Source of the DNA: Brachyspira hampsonii 30446
GTDB taxonomy: Bacteria > Spirochaetota > Brachyspiria > Brachyspirales > Brachyspiraceae
NCBI RefSeq assembly: GCF_000316195.1
Contig: NZ_JH994111.1
Location: 766,885 to 830,884 of the forward strand
DNA length: 64,000 nt
Direction of reading: 5' to 3'
Below are positions 54,349 to 63,934 of the stretch, piece after piece. A model generated the notes under the pieces. The model was given only the letters and a program-made list of their open reading frames with translations. It was not told where the DNA came from and ran no database searches. Position 1 is the stretch's first letter, and each line of letters starts with the position of its first letter. Both the position numbers and the translations under genes were made by a program.

Positions 54349-55383
54349 ATGCAGTATTTAAAAGAAACGATTATTTGGAATAATAGTTTATTAAGGTACT
54401 TAATATCTTTATCTGTATTTATTATTAGTTTAATACTAATGAATATTATATTAATATTTTTTATGAAGATATTATTAAAAGTAAATACAAAATTTCAAAG
54501 CCCATTTTTATCAGAGCTTGTTAATAGTATTAAAAAAAGAGTAAGACCTATTATATTTATGATATCTTTATCTTTTGGAAGGGTGGGGTTAATACTTAGT
54601 AAAGAGGTTGGAACATATTGGATAAGAATACTCATTGTACTTATAATAATATTTGTAATAATGTTTATATGCGATATTATAAGCAATTTCAGTAATAATT
54701 ATCTGTCTAATAAAAAAGGCGTTGTAATATCTGACGGTATTATCACTATATTAAAGGCTTTGGTATGGATAATTGGTTTTTTAACTATACTTTCAAATTT
54801 AGGTGTTAATGTTAATACTTTTATAGCCGGACTTGGTATTGGAGGTGTGGCAGTTGCTTTTGCTGCACAAAGTATAATAGCCGATTTATTTAATTATTTT
54901 GTTATAGTATTTGATAAGCCTTTTTTGAAAGGTGATTATATACAAATAGATGTTGATAAAGGGGTAGTTGAATATATTGGTATAAAGTCCACTCGTATAA
55001 GAAGAAACAGCGGTGAGCAGCTTTTGATATCAAATACTAATTTGCTTGCCTCAAGAATACAAAACTATAGAATATTAGAAAAGAGAAGACAGTATATGAT
55101 GTTAGGAGTTGAGTATTCTACACCTTTAGAGAAATTAAAAGTGATACCTGAACTTTTAAAGACAATTATAGAAACTAATGATACTGAATTCGTAAGTGCC
55201 AGATTTATAGAGTTTGCAGATTCTTCTCTAAATTTTGAAGTAATATACTATGTAAATACAGCAGAGTATAATGAGTTTGTAAGAGTAGTTGAGGATATAA
55301 ATTATAAAATAATAGATGAGTTTAATAAACTTGGAGTAGGATTTGCATTCCCTTCAAGGACTTTGTATATAAGCAAAGAATAA
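54349..55383 (+). CDS. MscS-family mechanosensitive channel
   Basis: The 344-aa protein has four to five TM helices. The pore-lining helix is NVNTFIAGLGIGGVAVAFAAQSIIADLFNYF. FLKGDYIQI and TRIRRNSGEQLLISNTNL form the beta domain, and the C-terminal FAFPSRTLYI is the family end motif. It releases solutes under hypo-osmotic stress. Similar in length to YnaI/YbdG-type small channels. TTAGGAG precedes the ATG. The aldo/keto reductase gene follows after 38 nt. Confidence 0.92.
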   Translation: MQYLKETIIWNNSLLRYLISLSVFIISLILMNIILIFFMKILLKVNTKFQSPFLSELVNSIKKRVRPIIFMISLSFGRVGLILSKEVGTYWIRILIVLIIIFVIMFICDIISNFSNNYLSNKKGVVISDGIITILKALVWIIGFLTILSNLGVNVNTFIAGLGIGGVAVAFAAQSIIADLFNYFVIVFDKPFLKGDYIQIDVDKGVVEYIGIKSTRIRRNSGEQLLISNTNLLASRIQNYRILEKRRQYMMLGVEYSTPLEKLKVIPELLKTIIETNDTEFVSARFIEFADSSLNFEVIYYVNTAEYNEFVRVVEDINYKIIDEFNKLGVGFAFPSRTLYISKE

Positions 55384-55421
55384 TATTTTATAAAAATCAA
55401 AGAATTATTAAGGAATTATTT

Positions 55422-56276
55422 ATGAATTATACTTTAAAATCTTCAAATATAATGCCTAAATTCGGAATAGGCACTTGGTGTATGGGTGAAGTTGAAACGG
55501 AATTTAAAAAAGAGTCTGAGGCTATAGCTTTTGCTTTAGAAAATGGGGTAAGGCTTATAGATACTGCTGAGATGTACGGAGAAGGAAAGGCTGAATCTAT
55601 AATCGGAGATGCATTAAAAATATCAAATATCAAAAGAGAAGAACTTTTTATAGTTTCCAAAGTGTATCCTCATAATGCTGGAAGAGATAAATTATTTAAA
55701 AGTTTGGAAGCCTCATTGAATCGTATGGGGTTAGATTATTTGGATATGTATCTTCTTCATTGGAGGGGAAGAGTACCTTTAAGTGAGACTGTAGAATGTA
55801 TGGAAGAAGCAAATAGAGAAGGGCTTATAAAAGATTGGGGCGTTTCTAATTTTGATATTGATGACATGAAAGAACTTGAAGCAGTAAAATACGGCGATAA
55901 ATGTACAGTTAATCAGGTATTGTACCATTTAGGCTCTAGGGGGGCAGATTATTCTTTAGCTCCTTATATGGAAGAGAGAAATATTGCTTTGATGGCCTAT
56001 TGTCCTTTGGCTCAGGCTGGTAATTTAGGTAAGGATATATTAAAAAATAATACTATTTTAAGCATAGCAAAAAAACATAATGCTGCACCTTCTCAAATAG
56101 CTTTAGCATTTATTATGGGGTTTAATAATAAAATAGCTATTCCTAAAAGCTCTAACAAAAAACATATAATAGAAAATATAGAGTCTCAAAAAATTAAACT
56201 CGATGATGAAGATATAGCACTTATAAATAAAGAGTTTCCAAAACCAAATAGAAAAATGCCTTTGGATATAGTTTAG
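55422..56276 (+). CDS. Aldo/keto reductase
   Basis: The 284-aa NADPH-dependent oxidoreductase has a complete catalytic tetrad: D47, Y52 (LIDTAEMYGEGKAE), K80 (VSKVYP) and H113 (LLHWRG). WGVSNFDIDDM, VNQVLYHLGSRG and AIPKSSNKKHIIEN are typical. The substrate is not predictable. AAGGA precedes the ATG. It probably shares a transcript with mscS. Confidence 0.92.
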   Translation: MNYTLKSSNIMPKFGIGTWCMGEVETEFKKESEAIAFALENGVRLIDTAEMYGEGKAESIIGDALKISNIKREELFIVSKVYPHNAGRDKLFKSLEASLNRMGLDYLDMYLLHWRGRVPLSETVECMEEANREGLIKDWGVSNFDIDDMKELEAVKYGDKCTVNQVLYHLGSRGADYSLAPYMEERNIALMAYCPLAQAGNLGKDILKNNTILSIAKKHNAAPSQIALAFIMGFNNKIAIPKSSNKKHIIENIESQKIKLDDEDIALINKEFPKPNRKMPLDIV

Positions 56277-56363
56277 TTGTTTTTTTACTATAGTAATATA
56301 TAATATTTATGGTATATCATTTTTTATTTATATAATTATATTTTTTATTATGGATATAGTAGT

Positions 56364-57062
56364 ATGATAGATATAAATGTATGTTTTGCTTCAAATGATG
56401 CTTATGCTCCGTATATGGCAGCGGCAATAGCTTCTTTACTTTCAAATTCAAAAGATGATGAAAACATTAATATATATATAATATCTGAAAATATTAATAA
56501 TTCTAACATAGAAAAGATATTATCATTAAAGAAAATAAGAGAATGCCATATAGACTTTATTAAACCTAAAGAAGAAATTTTTAAATATATTTCAAAATAC
56601 AATATGAAAGCCAATTCCACTTGGTTTAGATTGTCTATTCCGTCATTAATACCAAATGCTGATAAGATAGTATATTTAGATGGCGATATGATAATTAATT
56701 CAAGTTTAAGAGAATTATTTTTAGATGATATGTCAGATTATTATGCTTATGTAGTAGAAGATCTTATGGATAAAATAAATGAAGTAAAAGCTTCTATAGG
56801 TTTTAGTAAATCAGATAAATATTTTAATGCAGGCTTCTTGATGATAAATAATAAACTTTGGATAAAAGATAATTTAGAAGATAAATTCTATAATACTATA
56901 GATAATATGCCTATATTTACATTTAAAGATCAGGATACGCTTAATTATTATTTAAATGGAAGAGTGAAATTTATAGATAAAAAATGGAATTTTTTGGATT
57001 CTAAATTTTGTCATGAATACACGATTAGTTGTGATATAAAAGATGTTAATATTATACATTAG
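56364..57062 (+). CDS. Glycosyltransferase family 8, 3'-truncated by a repeat element
   Basis: The 232-aa reading frame has GT8 motifs. INVCFASNDAYAPYMAAAI leads, the metal-binding DGD is at residues 96-98 (KIVYLDGDMII), and YFNAGFLMINNKLW and FKDQDTLNYYLNGRVKFID follow. GT8 proteins usually continue past the final ..VNIIH with a YxGxxKPW segment and 30-60 more residues. Here the frame stops exactly where the MITE begins: the TAG is the first three bases of the element. The missing C-terminus was not found beyond the element. Probably inactive. Confidence 0.8.
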   Translation: MIDINVCFASNDAYAPYMAAAIASLLSNSKDDENINIYIISENINNSNIEKILSLKKIRECHIDFIKPKEEIFKYISKYNMKANSTWFRLSIPSLIPNADKIVYLDGDMIINSSLRELFLDDMSDYYAYVVEDLMDKINEVKASIGFSKSDKYFNAGFLMINNKLWIKDNLEDKFYNTIDNMPIFTFKDQDTLNYYLNGRVKFIDKKWNFLDSKFCHEYTISCDIKDVNIIH

Positions 57063-57470
57063 ACTTGTTTCAAAACTCAATTTCTTAATACTTATAGTTT
57101 TTTAATTTAATATTTTTTTTAATTATAGTTGGGGCTTTGCTGCGAAGCACACAGTCGTGCACCGCTCTGCGTGCTTACGCAAAACCCCACTTCTTTTGCC
57201 GAATAGGCACCTACTCGGTGGTGACCCATACGAAGTACGCCTCGCTGTGCGTGCCGACGAAGTCCACCTTTGGTGTCGGCAGGCGAGAAGCATACGAAGT
57301 ACGCCTCACTGTGTGTGCCGACGAAGTCCACCTTTGGTGTCGGCAGGCGAAAGACTGCATATTTATATACTAAAATAATATGTTATAAAACATGTAAGAC
57401 ATTATTTTATAATTGACTATTACTAATTTTTTTATATATAATTTTGTCAAGTAGTTTTGAAACAAGTCTA
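57060..57470 (+). repeat. MITE-like element, copy C
   Basis: The 411-bp element has ends TAGACTTGTTTCAAAA and TTTTGAAACAAGTCTA, bounded by TA. AT-rich arms enclose a GC-rich centre (about 57130-57354) that includes two 64-bp tandem units (57227-57290 and 57291-57354), each with GTCCACCTTTGGTGTCGGC. CCCCACTTCTTTTG and AAAGACTGCATATT are shared with copies B and D. No transposase. Open frames inside are repeat artefacts. Confidence 0.88.
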
Positions 57471-57531
57471 TTAATATATTTTAAACTAATACCATTAATT
57501 ACCGTTAATATTTTATATATTTGGTGGTTTC

Positions 57532-58578
57532 ATGTATAAAAATAGAAAAATATATTTATTATCTTTTTATAGTTTTAATCTTTATCCTTCATCGCTTAGA
57601 TTTTTACATCAGGCTGAAGAGTTTAACATTTTTGATGATATTTATATATATAATCAATATACTTTACCAAAAGATGAACAATTTGATAAAATTTTAAAAG
57701 ACAAATTAAAGTCAGATATAAGAGGGTTTGGGTATTGGTGCTGGAAGCCTTTTGTTGTATTAAAGACTTTAGAAAAAATTGAGTATGGGGATATATTATT
57801 ATATGCTGATATAGGATGTTACTTAAGCAAAAAAGGTATAAATCGTTTTTATGAGTATTTAGATATTGTTATTGAAAATAAGAATATGTGTTCTGAAATG
57901 AGTATAAATGAAAAAATGTATACTAAATCAGACTTATTTAATTATTTTAATGTTTTAGATGATAAAAATATTACAGATACATTTCAAAGACCGGCTACTT
58001 TTTTTATTTTAGAAAAAAATGACATCAATATGGAATTAGTAAGAAAATGGCTTCAGGTATTTTATGATGATTTTTCTTTAGTAGATGATAGCCCATCAAA
58101 GATCCCTAATTTAGATGGTTTTATTGAAAATAGACATGATCAAAGTGCATTTTCAATACTTTCAAAAATTTACAATATGAAAGTTATTAAATCTTTTGAA
58201 TTTGACTCTAAAAATCCAATATATCCAATATTATTTATGAGAGATAAAAAAGACATATACGATTTTATTATAGAAATTTCATGCGGAAAACTCATAAATA
58301 ATATTTGCTGGTATATTTCTTCTTTCAAATATAGAGAGATGCTTAAGAAATATTTTAAGCTTAATTTATATGAATTAATAAATATTTATTTTTTATATAA
58401 TAAAGATTTTAGTAAATTTAAATATATCAAATGTAATAATTTTATATTAGATACTATCATCAAATTATTTTTTAATAAACTAAAGAAGAAGCTGATAAAA
58501 TCCATAGAAAATAATGTTAATAATGTTCAAAATGTTATTGAGGCAATGTCAAAATATGGATGCCCATTTAATAAATAA
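57532..58578 (+). CDS. Putative glycosyltransferase
   Basis: The 348-aa protein has SDIRGFGYWCWKPFVVLKTLE followed by ILLYADIGC with a DIG at the nucleotide-sugar position. RHDQSAFSIL also occurs. This pattern is shared by uncharacterised polysaccharide-biosynthesis proteins. The C-terminal 90 residues are a Lys/Asn-rich hydrophobic extension (possible membrane contact). GGTGG lies at -4 from the ATG. It lies between copies C and D of the repeat, in the glycan cassette. Confidence 0.68.
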   Translation: MYKNRKIYLLSFYSFNLYPSSLRFLHQAEEFNIFDDIYIYNQYTLPKDEQFDKILKDKLKSDIRGFGYWCWKPFVVLKTLEKIEYGDILLYADIGCYLSKKGINRFYEYLDIVIENKNMCSEMSINEKMYTKSDLFNYFNVLDDKNITDTFQRPATFFILEKNDINMELVRKWLQVFYDDFSLVDDSPSKIPNLDGFIENRHDQSAFSILSKIYNMKVIKSFEFDSKNPIYPILFMRDKKDIYDFIIEISCGKLINNICWYISSFKYREMLKKYFKLNLYELINIYFLYNKDFSKFKYIKCNNFILDTIIKLFFNKLKKKLIKSIENNVNNVQNVIEAMSKYGCPFNK

Positions 58579-58831
58579 TATTTTATTGTTATTGCTGTAT
58601 ATAAACTTCTTTAAAACTTAGAAGATAAATACAGAAATTTTAAAAATATATAAAATTTATTCTATATAATCTTTTAGAGAACAATTTTTATTATAAGCAG
58701 TGGAAATGATAATAATTTTATATTTTTCAATTATAAATGTTTCATGTATTGTTTATTATCAAAAAAGGTATATAATAGATTTATATTAAAAAATGATACA
58801 ATGATATTAATCAATAATAGGAGAAATAAAT

Positions 58832-59806
58832 ATGGCAGAATTGCGTTATAATCCATTGCTTGGAGATTATGTTATGATAGCTAGTCATAGGCAGTCTCGT
58901 CCGCAGATGCCTAAAGACTATTGTCCGTTTTGTCCCGGCAGCGGAAAAGTACCGGATAATTATGAGGTTCTTTGTTATGATAATGACTTTCCTGCTTTAT
59001 CTTTTGAGCCTCCTTATCCCGATGAAGTAGATAATGGCAGAATGTTTAAAACAGCCCCTTCTATAGGTAAATGCGAGGTAATTTTATATTCTCCGGATCA
59101 TAATACTACTTTACCTGAACTTCCTGTAGAGCATATTGCTAAATTGGTAGCTTTATGGCAGGAAAGAATGAAAGTTATAGCAGAAAACAAAAAAATAAAA
59201 TATATTATGCCCTTTGAAAATAAAGGAGAAGTTGTAGGCGTTACAATGCCGCATCCTCATGGACAGATATACGGATACAGCTGGATACCTTTGAGAATTA
59301 AAAGAAAAATAGAAATGGCTTCAAGCTACTATAATACTAATTGCAGAAATCTTTTTATGGATATGATAGAGCAGGAGATTGAAGATAATAGAAGGGTAAT
59401 TTTTGAAAATGATCATTTTATATGTTTCCTTCCTTTTGCTACAGAATACCCTTATGGTATAATGATAATGCCTAAAAAGAAAACACTTTCAATAACTGAT
59501 TTTAATAAAGAAGAAAGTTTATCTCTTGCTGATGCTTTAAAAAAGGCTGCTTCTACATTAGATTTATTATTTGATATGAAGTTTCCATATATGATGTGTA
59601 TGTATAGTGCCCCTGTTAATGATGGATTTAATTACAGCAATATATGGAATTATCATATAGAATTTTTCCCTCCTATGAGAAGTAAGGAAAAACAAAAATT
59701 CAATGCTTCTTCTGAAACGGGAGCTTGGGCACCTTGCAATCCTACAAGCCCTGAGGAAATGGCAGCCCAATTAAGAACGGCATATATTAGATATATGGGA
59801 ATGTAA
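58832..59806 (+). CDS. galT: Galactose-1-phosphate uridylyltransferase
   Basis: The 324-aa enzyme exchanges UMP between UDP-glucose and galactose-1-phosphate. It has CPFC at the N-terminal metal site, canonical HPHGQ around residues 141-145 with the nucleophilic His, and ENDHFICFLPFATEYPYG. A second His/Glu metal block is in WNYHIEFFPP. TAGGAG precedes the ATG. The GT2 gene starts 3 nt after its stop. This is the canonical copy; a divergent HSHSQ paralogue is at 9582. Confidence 0.93.
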   Translation: MAELRYNPLLGDYVMIASHRQSRPQMPKDYCPFCPGSGKVPDNYEVLCYDNDFPALSFEPPYPDEVDNGRMFKTAPSIGKCEVILYSPDHNTTLPELPVEHIAKLVALWQERMKVIAENKKIKYIMPFENKGEVVGVTMPHPHGQIYGYSWIPLRIKRKIEMASSYYNTNCRNLFMDMIEQEIEDNRRVIFENDHFICFLPFATEYPYGIMIMPKKKTLSITDFNKEESLSLADALKKAASTLDLLFDMKFPYMMCMYSAPVNDGFNYSNIWNYHIEFFPPMRSKEKQKFNASSETGAWAPCNPTSPEEMAAQLRTAYIRYMGM

Positions 59807-59809
59807 AAC

Positions 59810-60802
59810 TTGCTGAAATTTACTATTATAATACCGCACAGAGTTGGTGAAAATATAGAAAAAACATTAGAAGGGGTATATCTGTCTAATTACCCTAAGG
59901 AATATATTGAAATCTTTCAAGCAGAAGGAACTCACCCTACAGTACAGAGAAATGAATGTATTAAACAATCATCAGGAGATATTGTATATTTTATAGATAA
60001 TGATTCTATTGTAAGTGCTGATAATATAAAAGAAGCTAGCATTATATTTGAAACTTATGAAAATGTTGCAGTAGTAGGGGGACCTGCTATTCATAAAGTT
60101 AATTCAATTACAGAAATGTATATTGATAAATGTATGAAATCTTATTATGCTGTAGGTCCTATAGCAAATAGATATAAATCTAATGATGGGGATATGAAAG
60201 AGGGTACTGATAGAGATGTTATACTTTGCAATTTGTTTGTAAGACGAAATGTGTTATTTGAGGCTGGGCTTTTTAATGAAAAATTATACCCAAATGAGGA
60301 AAATGCTCTAATAGATAAAATACTTTCTCTTGGATACAAATTAATATATAATCCGAAGATAATAGTGGAAAGACCTCCAAGAGCGAATTTGAAATTATAT
60401 ATAAAAATGCTTCTTAATTATGGGAGGGGCAGATTTGAGCAGTTATTCAGAGATTTTAATGTTAAAAATTTGATATTTATTTTACCTTCATTATTTGCAG
60501 TATATATACTTTTAAGTCCTATAGTGTTAGGTATTTATCATTTTTATAAATTAGATATATTGAAATTTTATTTTCTTCCATTATCAGTTTACATAATAAT
60601 GACTTTTTTTGCCGGAGTCGTATATTCTTTATGTGATAAAGGCTTTATATCAAAAATTTTTGGTATAATCATATATCCTTTTATGTTTTTTATTACGCAC
60701 TTTTTTTATGGGCTTGGATTTTTTTATGGAATTATTAGAATAATAACTAAATTTAAAAGAGTTGCCACTTTTTCTATAAAAAAATATAAATCTTTTGAGT
60801 AG
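59810..60802 (+). CDS. Family 2 glycosyltransferase, membrane-associated
   Basis: The 330-aa protein starts at TTG (GGGAA about 10 nt upstream) right after galT. The GT-A domain has FTIIIPHRVGENIEKTL, a VYFIDNDSIVS nucleotide site, VVGGPAIHKV and LYPNEENALIDKIL. Three TM helices occupy the C-terminus (about 222-315). This fits lipid-linked or cell-surface glycan glycosyltransferases. Coupled to galT. Confidence 0.83.
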   Translation: MLKFTIIIPHRVGENIEKTLEGVYLSNYPKEYIEIFQAEGTHPTVQRNECIKQSSGDIVYFIDNDSIVSADNIKEASIIFETYENVAVVGGPAIHKVNSITEMYIDKCMKSYYAVGPIANRYKSNDGDMKEGTDRDVILCNLFVRRNVLFEAGLFNEKLYPNEENALIDKILSLGYKLIYNPKIIVERPPRANLKLYIKMLLNYGRGRFEQLFRDFNVKNLIFILPSLFAVYILLSPIVLGIYHFYKLDILKFYFLPLSVYIIMTFFAGVVYSLCDKGFISKIFGIIIYPFMFFITHFFYGLGFFYGIIRIITKFKRVATFSIKKYKSFE

Positions 60803-60855
60803 AAATTTATTTTTTTGTTTAGCTATAATACAAGATTAAGTATATATTTTTATAT

Positions 60856-61237
60856 TAGACTTGTTTCAAAACTAAATTTATTAACATTTATAGTTTTTTA
60901 ATTTAATATTTTTTGATTATAGTTGGGGCTTTGCTGCGAAGCACACAGTCGTGCACCGCTCTGCGTACTTCGTAAAACCCCACTTCTTTTGTGACGCCTG
61001 TCCGCCTCGCTGTGCGTGCCTTTGGCAGGTGTGGCACATACGAAGTACGCCTCGCCGTGCGTGCCGACGAAGTCCACCTTTGGTGTCGGCAGGCGAAAGA
61101 CTGCATATTTATATATTAAAATAACAAATTATACAATATATAAAACATGTGATTTATTTAATAATTAATATTATATAATTTAGCATAAAATAAGAAACTC
61201 ATAAAATTATTTGTCAAGTAGTTTTGAAACAAGTCTA
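60856..61237 (+). repeat. MITE-like element, copy D
   Basis: The 382-bp element has ends TAGACTTGTTTCAAAA and TTTTGAAACAAGTCTA with TA borders, in the same orientation as copy C. Its left 100 bp or so is nearly identical to C. The GC-rich centre has one full 64-bp-type unit plus a diverged unit with GTGCCTTTGGCAGGTGTGG. It lies between the GT2 gene and cmk, so C and D bracket a 3.4-kb glycan cassette. Confidence 0.88.
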
Positions 61238-61483
61238 TTGTATTAATTTTATGTATATATTAAAATATAAGAAATTATTTGCAATTAAAATTTATTTTCT
61301 TTGAATTATTAAATTTATGATTATAGTTATTAGTATTATTTACACTAATAGTATACATTATTTATTAGAAAATATTTAAAAAATATAGTAAAGTTTGTTT
61401 TTTATTAAAATAAATATTTGCAAATTATAATTATTTATGATATACTCTATAGAAAATTATATTAATTAAAAAAAAGGTTATAG

Positions 61484-62155
61484 GTGTCAAGTACATACGA
61501 AATAATAACTTTAGATGGTCCTTCCGGGGCAGGTAAAAGTACAATAGCTAAATTATTAGCCAATAAATTATCTTTTAAATACTTAGATACAGGAGCTATG
61601 TACAGAGCCGTAACCCTATATATGATCAAACATAATATTAATATAAATGATAATAATGAAGTCATATCAGCTCTTAATAATTTAAGTATTAACTTTGATA
61701 ATGCCGGCAGAATATATTTAGATAATGAAGATGTAACAGAGGCTATAAGAAGTATGGAAGTTGTCAATCTTGTTTCTAAAGTTTCTTCTATAAGCATTGT
61801 AAGGCAGAATATGGTATCTCTGCAAAGAAAAATAGCAGAAGGCGGTAATTATGTGGTAGATGGCAGAGACATAGGCAGTGTGGTATTCCCAGATTCTAAA
61901 TATAAGTTTTATATGGATGCTTCTTTAGATGAAAGGGCTAAACGAAGATATAATGAGGAATTATCTAAGGGTAAGAATATCAGTTATGAAGATATTCGCG
62001 AGAGTATAAGAAAAAGAGATGAGTTTGACTCAAATAGAGAAGATAGTCCGCTTGTTGTAGCTAAAAATGCAAATATAATAGATACTACCAGCATGACTAT
62101 TGATGAAGTTGTTGAAAAAATCGCTAATGTGATTTTTAATATAAAATCTAATTAA
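61484..62155 (+). CDS. cmk: Cytidylate kinase
   Basis: The 223-aa kinase converts CMP/dCMP to the diphosphates. P-loop GPSGAGKS is at residues 12-19. KYLDTGAMYRAVTLY, VVDGRDIGSVVFPDS and the lid RKRDEFDSNREDSPL complete the signature. GTG is the start (AAGG upstream); no in-frame ATG precedes the P-loop. It is followed by rpsA, the common cmk-rpsA arrangement. Confidence 0.95.
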   Translation: MSSTYEIITLDGPSGAGKSTIAKLLANKLSFKYLDTGAMYRAVTLYMIKHNININDNNEVISALNNLSINFDNAGRIYLDNEDVTEAIRSMEVVNLVSKVSSISIVRQNMVSLQRKIAEGGNYVVDGRDIGSVVFPDSKYKFYMDASLDERAKRRYNEELSKGKNISYEDIRESIRKRDEFDSNREDSPLVVAKNANIIDTTSMTIDEVVEKIANVIFNIKSN

Positions 62156-62203
62156 ATATTAGATATTTTTTAACCTGTCAAAGTACAGGAGGGAGAAGGA
62201 ACA

Positions 62204-63868
62204 ATGGAAGATAATAAAAATTTATCAAATGATGAAATTGAATTTCGTAAGGCTTTAGAAGAAAGTGATAATACATTTTTAAGCCGAGGCAAAATCGTTA
62301 AAGGCAAAGTAGTGCAGTTTGATGACACTGATGTTTTTATAGATTTTGATTCTAAATCTGAAGGTAAAATAAAAAGAAGTGAATTTGATAAAGAACCTAC
62401 TATTGGAGAGGAAATAGAAGCTATTGTTTCAGGCGAAGATGATAAAGGTTATGTTATATTGTCTAAGAGTGAAATAGATAAGAGAAAATCTCAGGAATTA
62501 ATAGATAATGCTGTGAAAAATAATGCCTCAGTTACAGGAGTTGTTAAAGAGGTTATTAAAGGCGGATTTAAAGTATCTATAATGGGACATCAGGCATTCT
62601 GTCCTTTTTCTCAAATAGATTTGGCTAGAGGAATTAAAGAATCTGATTATATAGGTAAAGAATATGAGTTTAGAGTAATTAAGAAAAATGGAAGAGATGT
62701 TGTAGTTTCAAGAAGAGTTTTATTAGAAGAAGCTCAAAATGCCGGAATAGAAACATTCTTAAATAATCTTCAGGAAAATGATATTATTAATGGTAAGGTA
62801 AAAAATATAGAGAAATTCGGAGCTTTTGTTGAAATCACTCCGGGTTTTGACGGATTTCTTGCTATACCGAATATGTCTTGGGATAAAGTTGTAAATCCTA
62901 AATCTATAATATCAAAAGGTGAAGAGAGAATGTTTAAAGTTCTTCATATTGATAAAGAAAACAAAAAAGTTGATTTAGGTATTAAACAATTAGATGAAGA
63001 TCCTTGGGGCAAATTTGTTGAGCAGTATCATATAGGCGATGTTATTCAGGGTGAAGTTACTAATGTCAAAAAATTCGGAGCTTTTGTTAAAGTTACTGAT
63101 GGTATAGAGGGACTTGTTCATGTTTCAGATTTAAGTTGGAATTCTCATGTTAACAATCCTGCTGATTTCGTTAAAAAAGGTGCTTTCTTAGAGTGTAAAA
63201 TACTTGATATGAATGCTGCTGAAAGAAAACTTACTTTAGGATTAAAGCAGGTTAAAGAAAATCCTTGGGATACAGTTGAAAGAGATTTTCCTGTTAAATC
63301 TGCTGTAAAATGTAAAGTAAAAAGAATCATTAAAAACTTTGCTGTATTTGAACTTCCTAATGGCTTGGAAGGAATATGCGATATAAGCGACTTCGATTGG
63401 AGAAACAATATAGTTAATATGAAAGACTATGTAAAAGAAGGCGAAGAAGCTAATATGGTTATAATGTCTATAGACAGAGATAAGCAAAGAATTAAATTAA
63501 GTTATAAACACACTAAAGACAGTCCTTGGAGATTATTTGAAAAAGCACATCCTCAAGGTTCTATAGTTGATGGTACTGTAAAAGCTATAGTTGATTCAGG
63601 TGCCATTATTTCTTTAGAAGATGATTTGGAAGGATATATGCATGTTTCTCAGGTAGAAATTCCTAAAGGTAGCACTTTAGAAGATGTTCTAAAAGTAGGA
63701 GAAACTTATCCTTTTGTTGTAAGAGAAGTTAATAAAAGTAAAAGAAGAATCTCTCTATCCAGAAGAGAATACATGGAAGCTCAAAATAAAAAAGAAACAC
63801 AAAATTATATTTCTAAAGCAGAGCCTACTTCTCTCACTTACAATCCTTTTGATAATATTAATAACTAA
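62204..63868 (+). CDS. rpsA: 30S ribosomal protein S1
   Basis: The 554-aa protein contains six S1 RNA-binding repeats. The best preserved are GKVKNIEKFGAFVEITPGFDGFL and GEVTNVKKFGAFVKVTDGIEGLVHVSDLSW; the first (GKVVQFDDTDVFIDFDSKSEG) and fifth are more diverged. Length is close to the 557 aa of E. coli S1. S1 helps ribosomes bind mRNAs, relevant here because several genes look leaderless or lack Shine-Dalgarno sites. A very strong purine-rich GGAGGGAGAAGGA precedes the ATG. Confidence 0.96.
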   Translation: MEDNKNLSNDEIEFRKALEESDNTFLSRGKIVKGKVVQFDDTDVFIDFDSKSEGKIKRSEFDKEPTIGEEIEAIVSGEDDKGYVILSKSEIDKRKSQELIDNAVKNNASVTGVVKEVIKGGFKVSIMGHQAFCPFSQIDLARGIKESDYIGKEYEFRVIKKNGRDVVVSRRVLLEEAQNAGIETFLNNLQENDIINGKVKNIEKFGAFVEITPGFDGFLAIPNMSWDKVVNPKSIISKGEERMFKVLHIDKENKKVDLGIKQLDEDPWGKFVEQYHIGDVIQGEVTNVKKFGAFVKVTDGIEGLVHVSDLSWNSHVNNPADFVKKGAFLECKILDMNAAERKLTLGLKQVKENPWDTVERDFPVKSAVKCKVKRIIKNFAVFELPNGLEGICDISDFDWRNNIVNMKDYVKEGEEANMVIMSIDRDKQRIKLSYKHTKDSPWRLFEKAHPQGSIVDGTVKAIVDSGAIISLEDDLEGYMHVSQVEIPKGSTLEDVLKVGETYPFVVREVNKSKRRISLSRREYMEAQNKKETQNYISKAEPTSLTYNPFDNINN

Positions 63869-63895
63869 TTTTATAAATGATTATTTGAAATAAAA

Positions 63896-63934
63896 AAATC
63901 CTAGTATCATTATGGTATTAGGATTTTTTATTAT
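63896..63934 (+). terminator. Terminator of cmk-rpsA
   Basis: AATCCTAGTATC and GGTATTAGGATT pair around ATTAT and are followed by TTTTATT. Confidence 0.85.

Noticed and set aside
57119-57378. Open frames of 70-78 codons on both strands in copy C, with a Cys/Arg/Thr-rich product
   Set aside because: They lie entirely in the GC-rich centre of a repeat, exist in several frames at once, have no ribosome-binding site and are not preserved in copies B or D.
60903-61106. 67-codon minus-strand frame
   Set aside because: Internal to MITE copy D. GC-rich DNA simply lacks stop codons here.
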